A stretch of DNA of 64,000 nucleotides from Fibrobacter sp. UBA7003 (GTDB taxonomy: Bacteria > Fibrobacterota > Fibrobacteria > Fibrobacterales > Fibrobacteraceae): positions 1-64,000 of the forward strand of contig DJXN01000012.1 of NCBI GenBank assembly GCA_002449765.1, written 5' to 3'. Made by a program: the position numbers and the translations under genes. Numbering within the stretch: position 1 is the stretch's first letter; each line of letters starts with the position of its first letter. The notes under the pieces are model-generated. The model was not told the origin of the DNA, ran no database searches, and saw nothing but the letters and a program-made list of their open reading frames with translations. This document shows, one piece after another, positions 46,348 through 56,432 of this stretch.

Positions 46348-49300
46348 TAGGCGTCCTTTTCCTCGGCAGCCTTCTTGGCCTTCTCTTCGGCTTCTTCGCG
46401 GGCGACGTCTTCAAGCGTACGTGCAACCTTGACTTCCTTGAAGAAGATGAGGCTGTCGCCTTCCTTGATATCGTCGTAGCCCTTGAGGCCGATACCGCAC
46501 TCGAAGCCACGAGCGACAGACTTGACGTCGTCCTTCATGCGCTTGAGCGACTGGACCACGGTCGTACCGAGTTCCACGCCGTTGCGGTACACGCGAACGT
46601 GAGAGGTGCGGTCCACTTCGCCGTCGGTAACCATACAGCCGGCGATAAGGCCGATCTTCGGAATCTTGAACACCTGGCGGATTTCGGCTTCGCCCGAAAG
46701 TTCCTCGCGCATAATCGGCTTGAGGAGGCCTTCCACGGCGTTCTTGATATCCTCGATGCAGTCGTAAATCACGCGGTAGTTGCGGATTTCGATGCCTTCC
46801 TTCTGCGCCATCTCGCGGATAGAGAGCGAGGGCATCAGGTGGAACGAGACGATAATGGCAGACGCGGTCGTTGCAAGCAGGATATCGGATTCCGTAATGG
46901 TACCCACACCCTTGCGGATGATGTTGACGCGCACTTCCCTGTTGGTAAGCTTTTCGAGGGATGCGGCAAGAGCTTCGGCAGAACCACCCACGTCGGCCTT
47001 GACGATGAGGTTGAGTTCGGAGAGCTTGCCTTCCTTCTTGTCGTTGAAGGAGTTCTCGAGAGAAACAGTCTTGCGGGCGCGCAGGTCGCGTTCGCGAGCG
47101 GCCATGCGGCGCTTGCTCGCGATCTCACGTGCCGTCTTTTCGTCGTCGACCACGATGAGGTCGTCACCGGCCTGCGGCGTACCGTCGAAGCCGAGCACCT
47201 GGCACGGGCTGGAAGGCGGCACGGCCTTGAGCTGCTCGCCACGTTCGTTGAACATGGCGCGCACGCGACCGGCGTAAATACCACACACGAACGGGTCACC
47301 CACATGGAGCGTACCGTTCTGCACGAGGATTGTAGCCATGGAGCCCTTGCCCACGTCGAGCTTGGATTCCACCACGGCACCGCGGGCGTGAGCGTCCGGG
47401 TTCGCCTTGAGTTCCTGAACTTCGGCTTCGAGCGCGAGCGTTTCGAGGAGCTGGTCCATGCCCTGACCCGTACGGGCAGAGACTTCCACACAGCTCGTGG
47501 TACCGCCCCACTGTTCCACTTCCACGCCGCGTTCGGCGAGCTGGGCGCGGATCTTGTCGGGGTTCGCCGTCGGAAGGTCAATCTTCGTGATGGCGACAAC
47601 CATCGGAACCTTCTCGCGCTTTGCAAGTTCAATACATTCAACCGTCTGGGGCATCACCATGGAGTCGGCAGCCACGACGAGCACGATCACGTCGGTCACC
47701 TGGGAACCGCGGGCACGCATGGCGCTGAACGCCTCGTGACCCGGAGTATCGAGGAAGGTCACCTTGCCCTGGGCCGTCGTTACTTCGTATGCACCGATGT
47801 GCTGGGTAATGCCACCCGATTCGCCAGAAACCACGTGGGTCTTGCGGATCCAGTCGAGGAGAGAAGTCTTACCATGGTCCACGTGGCCCATCACGGTCAC
47901 CACCGGATGGCGCGGCTTCAGGTTTTCCTGAGATTCCTCTTCCACGCCGAGAGCTTCCTCTTCGTATTCCTCCATGAGCTGGGCCTCGTAGCCAAACTCG
48001 TCGGCAAGAATCTGGATGGTCTCGAAATCGAGGCGGGCGTTGATGGTCACCATCATGCCCATCTCCATGCACTTCGCAATCACGCGGGCGGGCATCTGGT
48101 CCATAAGGCCGGCGAGTTCGCCCACGGTAATGAAGTCGGAGGTCTTGAGAATCTTCTTCTCTTCGCCGGAACCGTTGTCGTTGTGTTCCTTGCGATAAAC
48201 TTTCTTGACAGGCTTCTTGGAAAGGTCGGCCATCACGCGCGAGACGTTCTGGCGTACCATTTCCTGCTGCTGTTCTTTCTGCTGTTCCTGGCGGTCACGG
48301 CTGTTGCCACGGCGGTTCTTGTCGTTGCCGTGACGGCCATTCTGGCCCTTGCCCTGAGCGTTGCCGCCCTTGCCGGCATTCTGCGCGCCCATCCCGGATG
48401 CGCTCGCGTTGAACGCCTCCTGCATGGAGCCGCTGGAGAACCCGCCGTTACGGCCGGTGTAGCCGCCGCGGGAGGAACTTGCATTCTGGCCGCCTTGGCG
48501 ACCACGGTTGTCGTTGTTGCCGCGTGGGCCGAACGAACCGGTGTACCCCTGGGCATTGCCCTGCGGGCGTCCGCCAGGACGGCGGTTGCCACCCGGGCCG
48601 CGGCCACCCTGCTGTTGCTGCTGGCTCTTCGCGATACGCGCGAGGATTGCAGCATCGGGCTTGAAGACCTGGGCCTTCATCGGCGGTTGCTTGAGTTCGG
48701 TATTGGCCGTCATCATCGTAGGCGCGGCCGGTGCCGGAGCGGCAGGCTTCGGGGCGGGAGCCGCAACAGGCTTGGGATCCGTCTTGGGCGCCTCTGGCTT
48801 CGGCTCGGCCTCGGCGACAGGCGCTGCAACAGGCTTTTCGGGAGCAGCGGGTGCGGGAGTCACCGGAGCCGGCTTTTCGGGAGCCTTCTCTACGGGCTTT
48901 GCGACGACGGGTTCTGCAGCAGGAGCCGCATCCGGCTTCGGAGCGGGAGCCGCGGGCTTTTCGACCGCAGGCTTTTCTGCAGCGGGTTTCGAAGGCTTCG
49001 GCACAGCGGGTTTCGCGACCTTCGCAGCAGAATCCTTCTTGACTGCAGCCTTCTTGAGGCTTACCTTCACGCCGTTTTTCGTCGTCGATGTCGTCGTCGA
49101 CTTCTTCTCGGCAGGGGCTGCGTCAGACTCCGAAGAAGACGCCTTCTTCAAGTTCTTCGCACGGGAGTCCTGCTTCTGCTTTTCGGCAGCGGCGGCCTCT
49201 TCAATCTTCTCGAAATCGGCGGCATCCACCTTGGACACATGGGTACGAACGGTGACTCCCGCATCACGCAGGAGCTTCATGACCACGTCTACCTTGAGTC

Positions 49301-49349
49301 CGTGCTTGTTCGCCCAATCGATCGGTTTAATTTGTTCTTCAATACTCAT
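46347..49349 (-). CDS. infB: Translation initiation factor IF-2
   Basis: 1000 residues. The N-terminal IF2N-like segment ([18 protein letters not shown]) is followed by a long Ala/Pro/Lys-rich linker (about 70-225), then a Gly/Arg/Asn-rich stretch (about 245-360) resembling RGG regions. A second IF2N-like segment lies near 410-470. The GTPase domain starts at about 490 with [18 protein letters not shown], then [15 protein letters not shown] and TKIDLP. The two beta-barrels and the fMet-tRNA-binding C2 domain complete it. The start is ATG 49349; a TTG just before is less likely. IF-2 brings initiator tRNA to the 30S subunit. The Gly/Arg/Asn stretch is unusual. Confidence 0.96.
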   Translation of the reverse strand: MSIEEQIKPIDWANKHGLKVDVVMKLLRDAGVTVRTHVSKVDAADFEKIEEAAAAEKQKQDSRAKNLKKASSSESDAAPAEKKSTTTSTTKNGVKVSLKKAAVKKDSAAKVAKPAVPKPSKPAAEKPAVEKPAAPAPKPDAAPAAEPVVAKPVEKAPEKPAPVTPAPAAPEKPVAAPVAEAEPKPEAPKTDPKPVAAPAPKPAAPAPAAPTMMTANTELKQPPMKAQVFKPDAAILARIAKSQQQQQGGRGPGGNRRPGGRPQGNAQGYTGSFGPRGNNDNRGRQGGQNASSSRGGYTGRNGGFSSGSMQEAFNASASGMGAQNAGKGGNAQGKGQNGRHGNDKNRRGNSRDRQEQQKEQQQEMVRQNVSRVMADLSKKPVKKVYRKEHNDNGSGEEKKILKTSDFITVGELAGLMDQMPARVIAKCMEMGMMVTINARLDFETIQILADEFGYEAQLMEEYEEEALGVEEESQENLKPRHPVVTVMGHVDHGKTSLLDWIRKTHVVSGESGGITQHIGAYEVTTAQGKVTFLDTPGHEAFSAMRARGSQVTDVIVLVVAADSMVMPQTVECIELAKREKVPMVVAITKIDLPTANPDKIRAQLAERGVEVEQWGGTTSCVEVSARTGQGMDQLLETLALEAEVQELKANPDAHARGAVVESKLDVGKGSMATILVQNGTLHVGDPFVCGIYAGRVRAMFNERGEQLKAVPPSSPCQVLGFDGTPQAGDDLIVVDDEKTAREIASKRRMAARERDLRARKTVSLENSFNDKKEGKLSELNLIVKADVGGSAEALAASLEKLTNREVRVNIIRKGVGTITESDILLATTASAIIVSFHLMPSLSIREMAQKEGIEIRNYRVIYDCIEDIKNAVEGLLKPIMREELSGEAEIRQVFKIPKIGLIAGCMVTDGEVDRTSHVRVYRNGVELGTTVVQSLKRMKDDVKSVARGFECGIGLKGYDDIKEGDSLIFFKEVKVARTLEDVAREEAEEKAKKAAEEKDA

Positions 49350-49388
49350 CAATTAGCCTGTTTATAAAACCCTTTTCCTGAGATGCGA

Positions 49389-50651
49389 CTACTCGTTCTC
49401 CTGAGCTTCCGCCACAGCCTCTTCCTGAGGTTCGGCAGCAGCGTTCTCCTGCTTGGCGGCATCGCCAAAGAGAGCATCGGCCTTGCGGGCGGCGGCACGG
49501 CGCAGTTCCTGCGGGCGCGGAGCGAGCACGAGAGCCTTAGCCTCGTCGTCCTTCTCGGACCATTCCTTCTCGCCGAACACGTCGAGGTCACGTTCCACAA
49601 GCTGGGAAGCGAGCTTCACGTTCTGGCCGTTCTTGCCGATAGCCTGCGCGAGATTGTCGTCATTGATGACCACCACCACACGGCGCGTGCCCGGGACTTC
49701 GGAAAGCTTCACTACATTCGCCGGAGCGAGGGCACGGGTAATGAACACGTCCATGTTCGGATTCCAGTGCACGATGTCGATGCGTTCGTTACCGAGTTCG
49801 CGGACAATCGTCTGCACGCGAGCACCCTTCATGCCGACGCATGCGCCGACCGGGTCGATCTTCTCGTCGCGGGAGTATACGGCAATCTTTGCACGGTACC
49901 CCGGTTCGCGGGCGACACCCTTGATTTCGACGGAGCCATCGTAAATTTCCGGGACTTCCTGGCGGAAGAGTTCCTTGAGGAAGTCGCCACTTGCGCGGGA
50001 AAGAACGACCTGTGCGCCGTTCTTCGCGGAATCTTCAACGCGGGCGATGACAGCCTTCACGGACTGGCCCTGCACGAGGCGTTCGTGACCAATCTGTTCG
50101 CGGGGAGGAATCATGGCCTCGGTCTGCTTGCCCAAGGAAACAATCACGTTGCGGCCTTCGAGGCGGAGCACTTCGCCGCTGATCATCGTGCCGATGCGGC
50201 CGCGGTAGGTGTCCGTAATCTTCTGACGTTCGGCATCGCGGATTTGCTGGGTCAGGAGCTGCTTGGCGGTCTGGATGGCCTGGCGACCGAAGGAGGTGGT
50301 CGGAACTTCCATTTCGAGGAAGTCACCCGGCTGGGCATCTTCGTTATATTCCTGGGCCTCGGCTACAAGCATGTAGCCTTCGTCCATCTCCTCGACTTCC
50401 TCGGCGGTCATGTTCGGGTCGTAGTCCGGATAGTCGTCCACAACTTCAACGCGGAGGAACACGTGAATTTCGTTCGTTTCCTTGTCGATGTCGACTTCAA
50501 TCTTCTTGTCGATATGCAGGTACTTGCGCGCAGCAGAAATCAACGCCTGCTTGAGGGCTCCCTCGATGACGGAGTCGTCCATGTTCTTGGCATCCATCAC
50601 TTCCTTGAGCACTTCAACCAAATTGACCTTGGGTTCTTTAATTTTAGCCAT
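49389..50651 (-). CDS. nusA: NusA, transcription termination/antitermination factor
   Basis: 420 residues. The N-terminal domain (KVNLVEVLKEVMDAKNMDDS) is followed by an S1 domain (about 133-200; TYRGRIGTMISGEVLRLEG) and two KH domains (GACVGMKGARVQTIVRELGNE; INDDNLAQAIGKNGQNVKLAS). A charged C-terminal tail lacks the acidic repeats of the E. coli protein. It binds RNA polymerase and nascent RNA. GGAAGG lies upstream of the ATG. It is the second gene in the translation operon. Confidence 0.95.
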   Translation of the reverse strand: MAKIKEPKVNLVEVLKEVMDAKNMDDSVIEGALKQALISAARKYLHIDKKIEVDIDKETNEIHVFLRVEVVDDYPDYDPNMTAEEVEEMDEGYMLVAEAQEYNEDAQPGDFLEMEVPTTSFGRQAIQTAKQLLTQQIRDAERQKITDTYRGRIGTMISGEVLRLEGRNVIVSLGKQTEAMIPPREQIGHERLVQGQSVKAVIARVEDSAKNGAQVVLSRASGDFLKELFRQEVPEIYDGSVEIKGVAREPGYRAKIAVYSRDEKIDPVGACVGMKGARVQTIVRELGNERIDIVHWNPNMDVFITRALAPANVVKLSEVPGTRRVVVVINDDNLAQAIGKNGQNVKLASQLVERDLDVFGEKEWSEKDDEAKALVLAPRPQELRRAAARKADALFGDAAKQENAAAEPQEEAVAEAQENE

Positions 50652-50665
50652 TCTAGACCTTCCTA

Positions 50666-51112
50666 TTATATTTGTACATCCACTTTCGCCACAAGCACCT
50701 CGGAGCGCGGCACGACGATATCGCCGGCATTTCCCTTGAGGGTGAGCGTCAAACTTTCTTCATCGCAAGCCTTGAGCTTGCCTGTCACGGGCTTTCCGGT
50801 GCTGCGGGTCACCCGCAAAAAACGACCGATGTTGCGTGTAAAATCAGCGACCGACTTGAGGGGGCGGTCCAACCCGGGAGACGACACTTCGAGCGTGTAG
50901 GCCCCCTCAATAATCTCAGGGTCAAGGTCCAGGGCGTCAGAAAGGTGACGGCTCACGTTCGAGCAGTCGTCAATCGAGACCCCTTCGGGTTTGTCTATGT
51001 AAAGGCGCAGCGTCTTGCGCTTCCCGGCACGGAACATGTCCTGTTCCACTAGTGTCACGCCTGCAGCCTCGCAAGCCTCGGCGATAAGCGTATCCAGTTT
51101 CTGGTTAACCAA
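50666..51112 (-). CDS. rimP: RimP, ribosome maturation factor
   Basis: 148 residues. LIAEACEAAGVTLVEQDMF, LRLYIDKPEGVSIDDCSNVS and YTLEVSSPGLDRPLKSVADF are the conserved blocks; a C-terminal SH3-like domain follows. It is required for 30S assembly. The start is TTG 51112 with GAGG five bases upstream; no ATG is available in frame nearby. First gene of the operon. The 155 bases before it (51113-51267) hold only a possible promoter (minus-strand TTGACG at 51193-51188). Confidence 0.92.
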   Translation of the reverse strand: MVNQKLDTLIAEACEAAGVTLVEQDMFRAGKRKTLRLYIDKPEGVSIDDCSNVSRHLSDALDLDPEIIEGAYTLEVSSPGLDRPLKSVADFTRNIGRFLRVTRSTGKPVTGKLKACDEESLTLTLKGNAGDIVVPRSEVLVAKVDVQI

Positions 51113-51267
51113 ATAGACCTCGTATAATAAACGGCGTTCGTATACGGCCCCGAAATCTGCTCATTTAAGCCGAAAACGGGTCCACGAACGTCAAGACGCA
51201 CCAAATAGAGAAAAATTTTTTGCCTTAGGCAACCCAAAGAATCAAAAACAAGCGGCAAACGGGGCTA

Positions 51268-52101
51268 TTAACGGGCCAGCACGAACTTCTCGATAACCTC
51301 GGTGATTCCCGAATGGTTGTTGTCGTTTACCGTCACGTAGTCGGCAATGTCTTTAGCCACCCGCGAGGCGTTTGCCATCGCGACACCTGTACCCGCCGCC
51401 TCTATCATCGGGCAATCGTTTTCCTCGTCGCCCACCGCAATCGTATCTTCGATGCCCACCTTGTAGAAGTCGGCCATGAACTTCACCGCAGCTCCCTTGT
51501 TGCTCTGCATATGCGAGAACTCGAGCATTTCGGGCTTGCTGAACACGTCAAAGAGCTTGCCCTCGGTAGTCTTGCGCATCTCGGTGCGGAAATCCACGAG
51601 GCCAGAATGCTCGAAGGGCGTAATGATGTTCACCTTGATGGGGGGCTTCACCACGACATTCACAAACTTGCCGTAATACTCGCGAATGTCATTTACAACA
51701 ACGTAATCCATCTTCATCAGGCGGCAATACGTCTTGAGCTGTTCCGTCTCGTATTCCGAAACAACCAGGTCGCCCGAGTAGGTGTGTGCGTGCATCCCGC
51801 GGGCGTGAGCGGCATCCATGATGGCCTTGACTTCGTCAACGGGAATGTACCGCGTGAGAATCGGCTTCTTTTCGCCGCAATCGTAAATGAGCCCGCCGTT
51901 GAAACTCACGAGAAAAAATCCCGGCTCCAGGAACCCGTACTGCTCCGCCAGTTGCTTGACGCTCGTGAGCGGCCTGCCTGTAGTCATCACGAACTTGTGT
52001 CCCGCATCGATCATCGCGCGGATAGAGCGCATGTCGGTTTCCGAAATGCGCTTGTCGTCGGTCAGGAGCGTGCCGTCAAGGTCTGTGAACAGGATTTTCA
52101 T
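51268..52101 (-). CDS. Cof-type HAD-IIB family phosphatase
   Basis: 277 residues. The start at 52101 (MKILFTDLDGTLLTDDKRIS) contains the DxDGT nucleophile motif. Other motifs are FVMTTGRPLTSVKQL, the Lys in QSNKGAAVKFMADFY and AVGDEENDCPMIEAAGTGVAM. The C2-type cap lies between about 80 and 185. The family dephosphorylates sugar phosphates and similar small molecules; the substrate is unknown. Eleven further codons are open upstream but lack the motif context. Confidence 0.92.
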   Translation of the reverse strand: MKILFTDLDGTLLTDDKRISETDMRSIRAMIDAGHKFVMTTGRPLTSVKQLAEQYGFLEPGFFLVSFNGGLIYDCGEKKPILTRYIPVDEVKAIMDAAHARGMHAHTYSGDLVVSEYETEQLKTYCRLMKMDYVVVNDIREYYGKFVNVVVKPPIKVNIITPFEHSGLVDFRTEMRKTTEGKLFDVFSKPEMLEFSHMQSNKGAAVKFMADFYKVGIEDTIAVGDEENDCPMIEAAGTGVAMANASRVAKDIADYVTVNDNNHSGITEVIEKFVLAR

Positions 52102-52118
52102 CGAGGACAAATATAGAA

Positions 52119-53078
52119 TTAGTCCTTCACGCAACGGACAGAATAAGCGCAGTACTCAAGGACGTGAGGCAGCTCTGCATAGTCGTTGTCGTAGTACAAA
52201 CTCATTTGGTACGCATTTCTGCTATCGTACGCAGTAGAACTCCAGAAAAACGCGTAGTAGCGCTCACTGTAATACCCAGAGCCACCCCTGCCAGCAGGCA
52301 GCGCCGAGAACCCAAAATCATCCGTGCCATTGCCATTGCTAAACCACCCAGACGTTGACTTGAGTTTTGTTCCAGCAGTGGAAGAATCGCCGACTGCAGT
52401 GCACAAAGTTTTCCACTCTATTTTGCTGGGTAGATGCCAACCTGTGGGGCAAACGCCACGCACGGGATAAGTCGGCGAGCACCTCTTGTCATATCCGCAC
52501 CCCTTGCCGTTCGTACTCCATATACCAGCACTATCCATGGCGTCACTCCATAAATAAAGGCGACCGTACTTGGCGCAGTTGCTGGTGTAATCGTTGTAGC
52601 ATTGGCTATTCGACGTTTCGTAGTTCAGGTTCTCCGCCATCCATACTTGGTCACCAATTTTCACAGTCCTGTAAGTTTGGCCGTCACGTTCGTCCTTAAA
52701 GCAGTTCTCGTCTATTTCAACATTACACTGATCCCTTTTATCTTCAGGATCAGACGACTTCGCAGAACTGCTGTTCGTCATGACGGACAGAGCCTGCTCT
52801 GAACTTGATGAATGAAATTCGCCATCTCCCCTATTGCTACTAGATTCAGCACTGCTACTGGACACGTTTGTCTCGCCATCGCTCGACTGCAATATAATAC
52901 TAGACGAAGATTTCGCCAAACTGCTGGACATAACAGAAGAAGACGAATCGCCGGAAGGCTTCGTCGCGAAATCGCTGTCATCGTCGCTACAGGCGACAAG
53001 CATCGCCGCACAAAGAAACGCAATGGATCCTATCAGTCGCCTGCGGCTCCTTCCAGGATGACACCATAAATTTGTCAT
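52119..53078 (-). CDS. FISUMP-domain lipoprotein with repeat-derived signal peptide
   Basis: 319 residues. ATG 53078 has a strong AAAGGAGGA six bases upstream, so the start is firm. Yet residues 6-19 (CHPGRSRRRLIGSI) are encoded by an REP-like repeat (53023-53064) that supplies the basic n-region of the signal. The hydrophobic core and lipobox LVAC follow. A Ser-rich linker (about 35-110) leads to a FISUMP domain at about 120-319: FKDERDGQTYRTVKIGDQVW, MAENLNYETSNSQCYND, YGRLYLWSDAM, VRGVCPTGWHLPSK and a final YSVRCVKD. Function unknown. It stands alone between the HAD gene and the pyrophosphatase. Confidence 0.88.
   Translation of the reverse strand: MTNLWCHPGRSRRRLIGSIAFLCAAMLVACSDDDSDFATKPSGDSSSSVMSSSLAKSSSSIILQSSDGETNVSSSSAESSSNRGDGEFHSSSSEQALSVMTNSSSAKSSDPEDKRDQCNVEIDENCFKDERDGQTYRTVKIGDQVWMAENLNYETSNSQCYNDYTSNCAKYGRLYLWSDAMDSAGIWSTNGKGCGYDKRCSPTYPVRGVCPTGWHLPSKIEWKTLCTAVGDSSTAGTKLKSTSGWFSNGNGTDDFGFSALPAGRGGSGYYSERYYAFFWSSTAYDSRNAYQMSLYYDNDYAELPHVLEYCAYSVRCVKD
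53023..53064. repeat. REP-like repeat overlapping a signal-peptide coding region
   Basis: ATGGATCCTATCAGTCGCCT, then GCGGCTCCTTCCAGGATGACA, matching the right half of the palindrome at 10199-10264 (ATGGATCCTATC...CTCCAGGATGACA). It lies entirely inside the first 20 codons of the FISUMP gene at 52119. Confidence 0.65.
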
Positions 53079-53135
53079 ATATCCTCCTTTTATATTTCAA
53101 AAATATAATAAAGAGGAATTTAGAGTCAAGAGCAA

Positions 53136-55505
53136 TCAGAAAAACATATCTCCAAAGCGGACGATGACTCCGGCGAAAACGACGCTCACCATGGTCATGA
53201 GCTTGATGAGGATGTTGAGCGAGGGGCCCGCGGTATCCTTGAACGGGTCGCCCACGGTATCGCCCACTACGGCAGCCTTGTGCGTATCGGAGCCCTTGCC
53301 ACCATAGTTGCCCTTCTCGACAAACTTCTTCGCGTTATCCCAGGCACCACCCGAGTTGTTAAGCATGGTGGCAAGCGCAAACCCGCTCGCAAGCCCGCCG
53401 GCCAACAGCCCGAACACGCCCGCTACACCCATGAATAGGCCCACCAGCACGGGCACGATCACCGCAAGGATAGACGGCACGATCATCTCGTGCTGGGCTC
53501 CCGTCGTCGAGATATCCACGCAGCGCGCGTAGTTCGGCTCGGCGGTGCCCTCCATGATTCCCGGAATCTCGCGGAACTGGCGGCGAACCTCTTCCACCAT
53601 AGCACTTGCAGCACGCCCCACCGCCTTGATGGTGAGCGCACAGAACACGAACGTCATCATCGCGCCGATAAACAGGCCGCCGAGCAGCATGGGATTCATC
53701 AGGTTCAGGTTGTATATCTGCATGAAGTCCGCGTAATTTACCTTGCTCGCGACCATACCGAGCAGGTCGCCGTTCTCAGTAATCGCACGCGTGCCACCAT
53801 CCAGGAACTTGACGCCCGCGACACCCGAGAGCGCGTTCGCAAGCTCGTTCGCGCCGTTCGCAAACGCGACGGAGCCCACCTTCCACACGCCTTCCGCAGA
53901 GGTCGCGAGGTGCCCAAGCCAAATCTTCACTTCTTCCACATACGAGGCGAGCAAAGCCATCGCGGTAAGGGCGGCAGAACCAATCGCGAATCCCTTGCCC
54001 GTCGCGGCGGTAGTGTTCCCGAGCATATCGAGTTCGTCGGTACGGGCACGCACTTCGGGGTCGAGGCCCGCCATCTCGGCGTTACCGCCCGCATTGTCGG
54101 CAATCGGCCCGAAGGCATCGGTCGCAAGCGTAATGCCGAGCGTGCTGAGCATACCCACCGCAGCAAAGCCCACGCCATAGAGGCCCATCGCCATGTTGTC
54201 AAATCCGCCGGAGCAGCCAAACGAGAAGATGATACCCACCACAATCGTCACCACCGGAAGCCCCGTGGAGAACATGCCCACGGAAATGCCGTCGATAATC
54301 GTGGTCGCGGCCCCGAGTTTTGCCTGGCCCGCAATGCCACGCGTGGGCTTGTACGCATCGGAGGTGTAGTACTCGGTAAACTGCCCGATAAGGATTCCCG
54401 CGGCAAGGCCCGAAAGCACGGAGCCGAATATGCCCATCGATATGAAGTCGAACTTCACGAGCACGAGGAGCGCCACGAGGATAAGCACCGAGGAGCCAAG
54501 CGTCCCCGTAAGGAGCGAACGTAACAGCGACTTCGTGTCGGCGGTTTCCTTCGTGCGCACCGCAAAAATCCCCACGAGGGAAAGGACAATCCCGATTGCC
54601 GCCACCACCATCGGGGCAATTACGAGCTTCATGCCGCCCATCGGGAGGGCCGCCCCGAGGGCAGCCGTCGAGAGTATGGACCCGCAGTAAGATTCGTAGA
54701 GGTCGGCGCCCATCCCGGCGACATCCCCCACGTTGTCACCGACGTTATCCGCAATGGTCGCCGGGTTGCGCGGGTCATCCTCGGGGATGCCCGCCTCGAC
54801 CTTGCCCACAAGGTCGGCGCCGACATCGGCCGCCTTCGTGTAAATGCCTCCACCCACGCGGGCGAACAGCGCCTGCAGGGATGCACCCATCCCGAAGGTA
54901 AGCATGGTCGTGGTGATTTCCACCATCTTCGCGTGCGCCCATTCGGCGTTATTCACCATATCGGTGCTCCAGGCCCCGAGCGAGAGCTTTGCGGCCACAT
55001 CGGCACCGAAGTTCCACACGTTGTGGTCGTAAATGTAGTTGAGCGCAAAGAACCAGGCCGAAATATCGAGCAGGCCAAAACCAACGACCACGAGCCCCAT
55101 CACAGCCCCGCTACGGAACGCGATGACAAGCCCGCGGTTCAAACTGCTGATGGCACCGTTCGCCGTGCGGGAACTCGCGTACGTCGCCGTCTTCATGCCC
55201 AAAAAGCCACAAAGCCCGCTGAAGAAGCCGCCCGTAAGGAAGGCCACCGGCACGAACGGGTTCTGGATGCCCATGACGGCCAGCACCACGAACACCACGA
55301 AAAGTACGGCAAACACGATAGAGACCGTCTTGTACTGTCGCCGGAGGTAGGCAAATGCACCCACGCGCACAAAATGCGCAATCGCCTTCATTTTCTTATT
55401 GCCGTCGGGTTGCCGTTTCATGAAGCGGTAGAAGAAGAACGCCATGGCGAGCGCCACCAGCGCTGCGACCGGAACCAAATACCAATAGCATGGAATAGTA
55501 AGCAT
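53136..55505 (-). CDS. hppA: Membrane-bound ion-pumping pyrophosphatase
   Basis: 789 residues, about 16 membrane helices. The hydrolytic signature is intact: GIYTKAADVGADLVGKVEAG, IPEDDPRNPATIADNVGDNV, GDVAGMGADLYESYCGSI, TDAFGPIADNAGGNAEM and VVGDTVGDPFKDTAGPSLNI. The motif GNTTAATGKGFAIGSAALTA has Ala at the position that separates K+-dependent enzymes from K+-independent ones (Lys), so it is probably K+-dependent. Such enzymes pump H+ or Na+ using PPi; which ion applies is not clear from sequence alone. It is monocistronic. Confidence 0.95.
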   Translation of the reverse strand: MLTIPCYWYLVPVAALVALAMAFFFYRFMKRQPDGNKKMKAIAHFVRVGAFAYLRRQYKTVSIVFAVLFVVFVVLAVMGIQNPFVPVAFLTGGFFSGLCGFLGMKTATYASSRTANGAISSLNRGLVIAFRSGAVMGLVVVGFGLLDISAWFFALNYIYDHNVWNFGADVAAKLSLGAWSTDMVNNAEWAHAKMVEITTTMLTFGMGASLQALFARVGGGIYTKAADVGADLVGKVEAGIPEDDPRNPATIADNVGDNVGDVAGMGADLYESYCGSILSTAALGAALPMGGMKLVIAPMVVAAIGIVLSLVGIFAVRTKETADTKSLLRSLLTGTLGSSVLILVALLVLVKFDFISMGIFGSVLSGLAAGILIGQFTEYYTSDAYKPTRGIAGQAKLGAATTIIDGISVGMFSTGLPVVTIVVGIIFSFGCSGGFDNMAMGLYGVGFAAVGMLSTLGITLATDAFGPIADNAGGNAEMAGLDPEVRARTDELDMLGNTTAATGKGFAIGSAALTAMALLASYVEEVKIWLGHLATSAEGVWKVGSVAFANGANELANALSGVAGVKFLDGGTRAITENGDLLGMVASKVNYADFMQIYNLNLMNPMLLGGLFIGAMMTFVFCALTIKAVGRAASAMVEEVRRQFREIPGIMEGTAEPNYARCVDISTTGAQHEMIVPSILAVIVPVLVGLFMGVAGVFGLLAGGLASGFALATMLNNSGGAWDNAKKFVEKGNYGGKGSDTHKAAVVGDTVGDPFKDTAGPSLNILIKLMTMVSVVFAGVIVRFGDMFF

Positions 55506-55609
55506 AGAGACCTCTTTTTTTACTAGACCTGGCCGGCATCCGACGACCTTATAAAGAAATCTATACCGAAAAAGCCGAAAAAGGAGTAAAATTTTTAAAT
55601 TTTCCCTCC

Positions 55610-56392
55610 ATGTTGGAAAACCTCAATTTCCATTTCGCGTTTTACGACTGGCTGCTCGTGTTCATGGTGACCGCTTTAGGCGTTTTCAGCGCCTACACCA
55701 AGGACCCCCAGCTCAAGGCCGTCGCCGCCACCATCCCCATCCCCTGCGGTTTCGCCTACATCGCCGTCGGTCTCCCGATGGGGGCAGCTAACGCCATTTC
55801 GGGGTTCATGTGCCTCCTGTACGTGCATATCGTGCGGATCATGCACTACAAGGTCAAAATCCCGATTATTCCCTCCATCGTGATCGGTCTTGCCTGCTTT
55901 GTCGCCCTCGGGACCTTCCTCATGCCCATCGTCCCCGACACCGAGGCAATGTTCCTCGGGGCGTGCGCATTTGATTTCACCGTAGGCGTAATCCTCTTCC
56001 AAAAACAGAAATACAAGTCCGGCGTACGCTACAAGACGCCCCTCCCCGTCTACATCAAGGCCCCGGCCATCGCGGGCGTAGTCGCCGGGCTCATGGTCAT
56101 CAAGAGGCTCATGGGCGGGTTCTGCACGAGTTTCCCGATGATGAACTCCATCGTGAGCTACGAAAGCCGCTTTTCGCTGGGCGACCAGTGCAGGCAGCTC
56201 CCGCTATTCCTCATCGCGGGCCCCTTCATGTTCATTGAGATGCGCTACCTGGAAATTTTCCTGCACCTGAACCACTGGATTGTGCTCCTGTGCGGCTACA
56301 TCCTGTTCGCCTTCATCTACTGGCCGCTGAACAAGGAACTCAAGCGCAGGAATGCCGTTAACTACAACAATCCGGCCCCGAAAGATCCGTAA
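55610..56392 (+). CDS. Multi-pass membrane protein, unknown
   Basis: 260 residues with about seven hydrophobic helices: WLLVFMVTALGVFSAYT, AVAATIPIPCGFAYIAVGLP, GFMCLLYVHIVRIMHY, IIPSIVIGLACFVALGTFLM, AIAGVVAGLMVIKRLMG, LPLFLIAGPFMFIEMRYL and WIVLLCGYILFAFIYWPL. No family recognised. Conserved-looking polar residues lie in the loops (SYESRFSLGDQCRQ). It is divergent from the pyrophosphatase and may share its regulatory region. It precedes trmO by 40 nt. Confidence 0.6.
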   Translation: MLENLNFHFAFYDWLLVFMVTALGVFSAYTKDPQLKAVAATIPIPCGFAYIAVGLPMGAANAISGFMCLLYVHIVRIMHYKVKIPIIPSIVIGLACFVALGTFLMPIVPDTEAMFLGACAFDFTVGVILFQKQKYKSGVRYKTPLPVYIKAPAIAGVVAGLMVIKRLMGGFCTSFPMMNSIVSYESRFSLGDQCRQLPLFLIAGPFMFIEMRYLEIFLHLNHWIVLLCGYILFAFIYWPLNKELKRRNAVNYNNPAPKDP

Positions 56393-56432
56393 AAAAACAC
56401 AACGGCAAAAAAATTATTAGATATTTTCCGTC

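Noticed and set aside
46599..49367. 922-codon plus-strand ORF opposite infB
   Set aside because: Antisense shadow created by the Ala/Pro/Gly-rich infB codon use; the translated sequence is low-complexity and infB is unmistakable.
51055..51258. Small minus-strand ORF upstream of rimP
   Set aside because: It overlaps the rimP start in another frame, with no ribosome site and no recognisable sequence.
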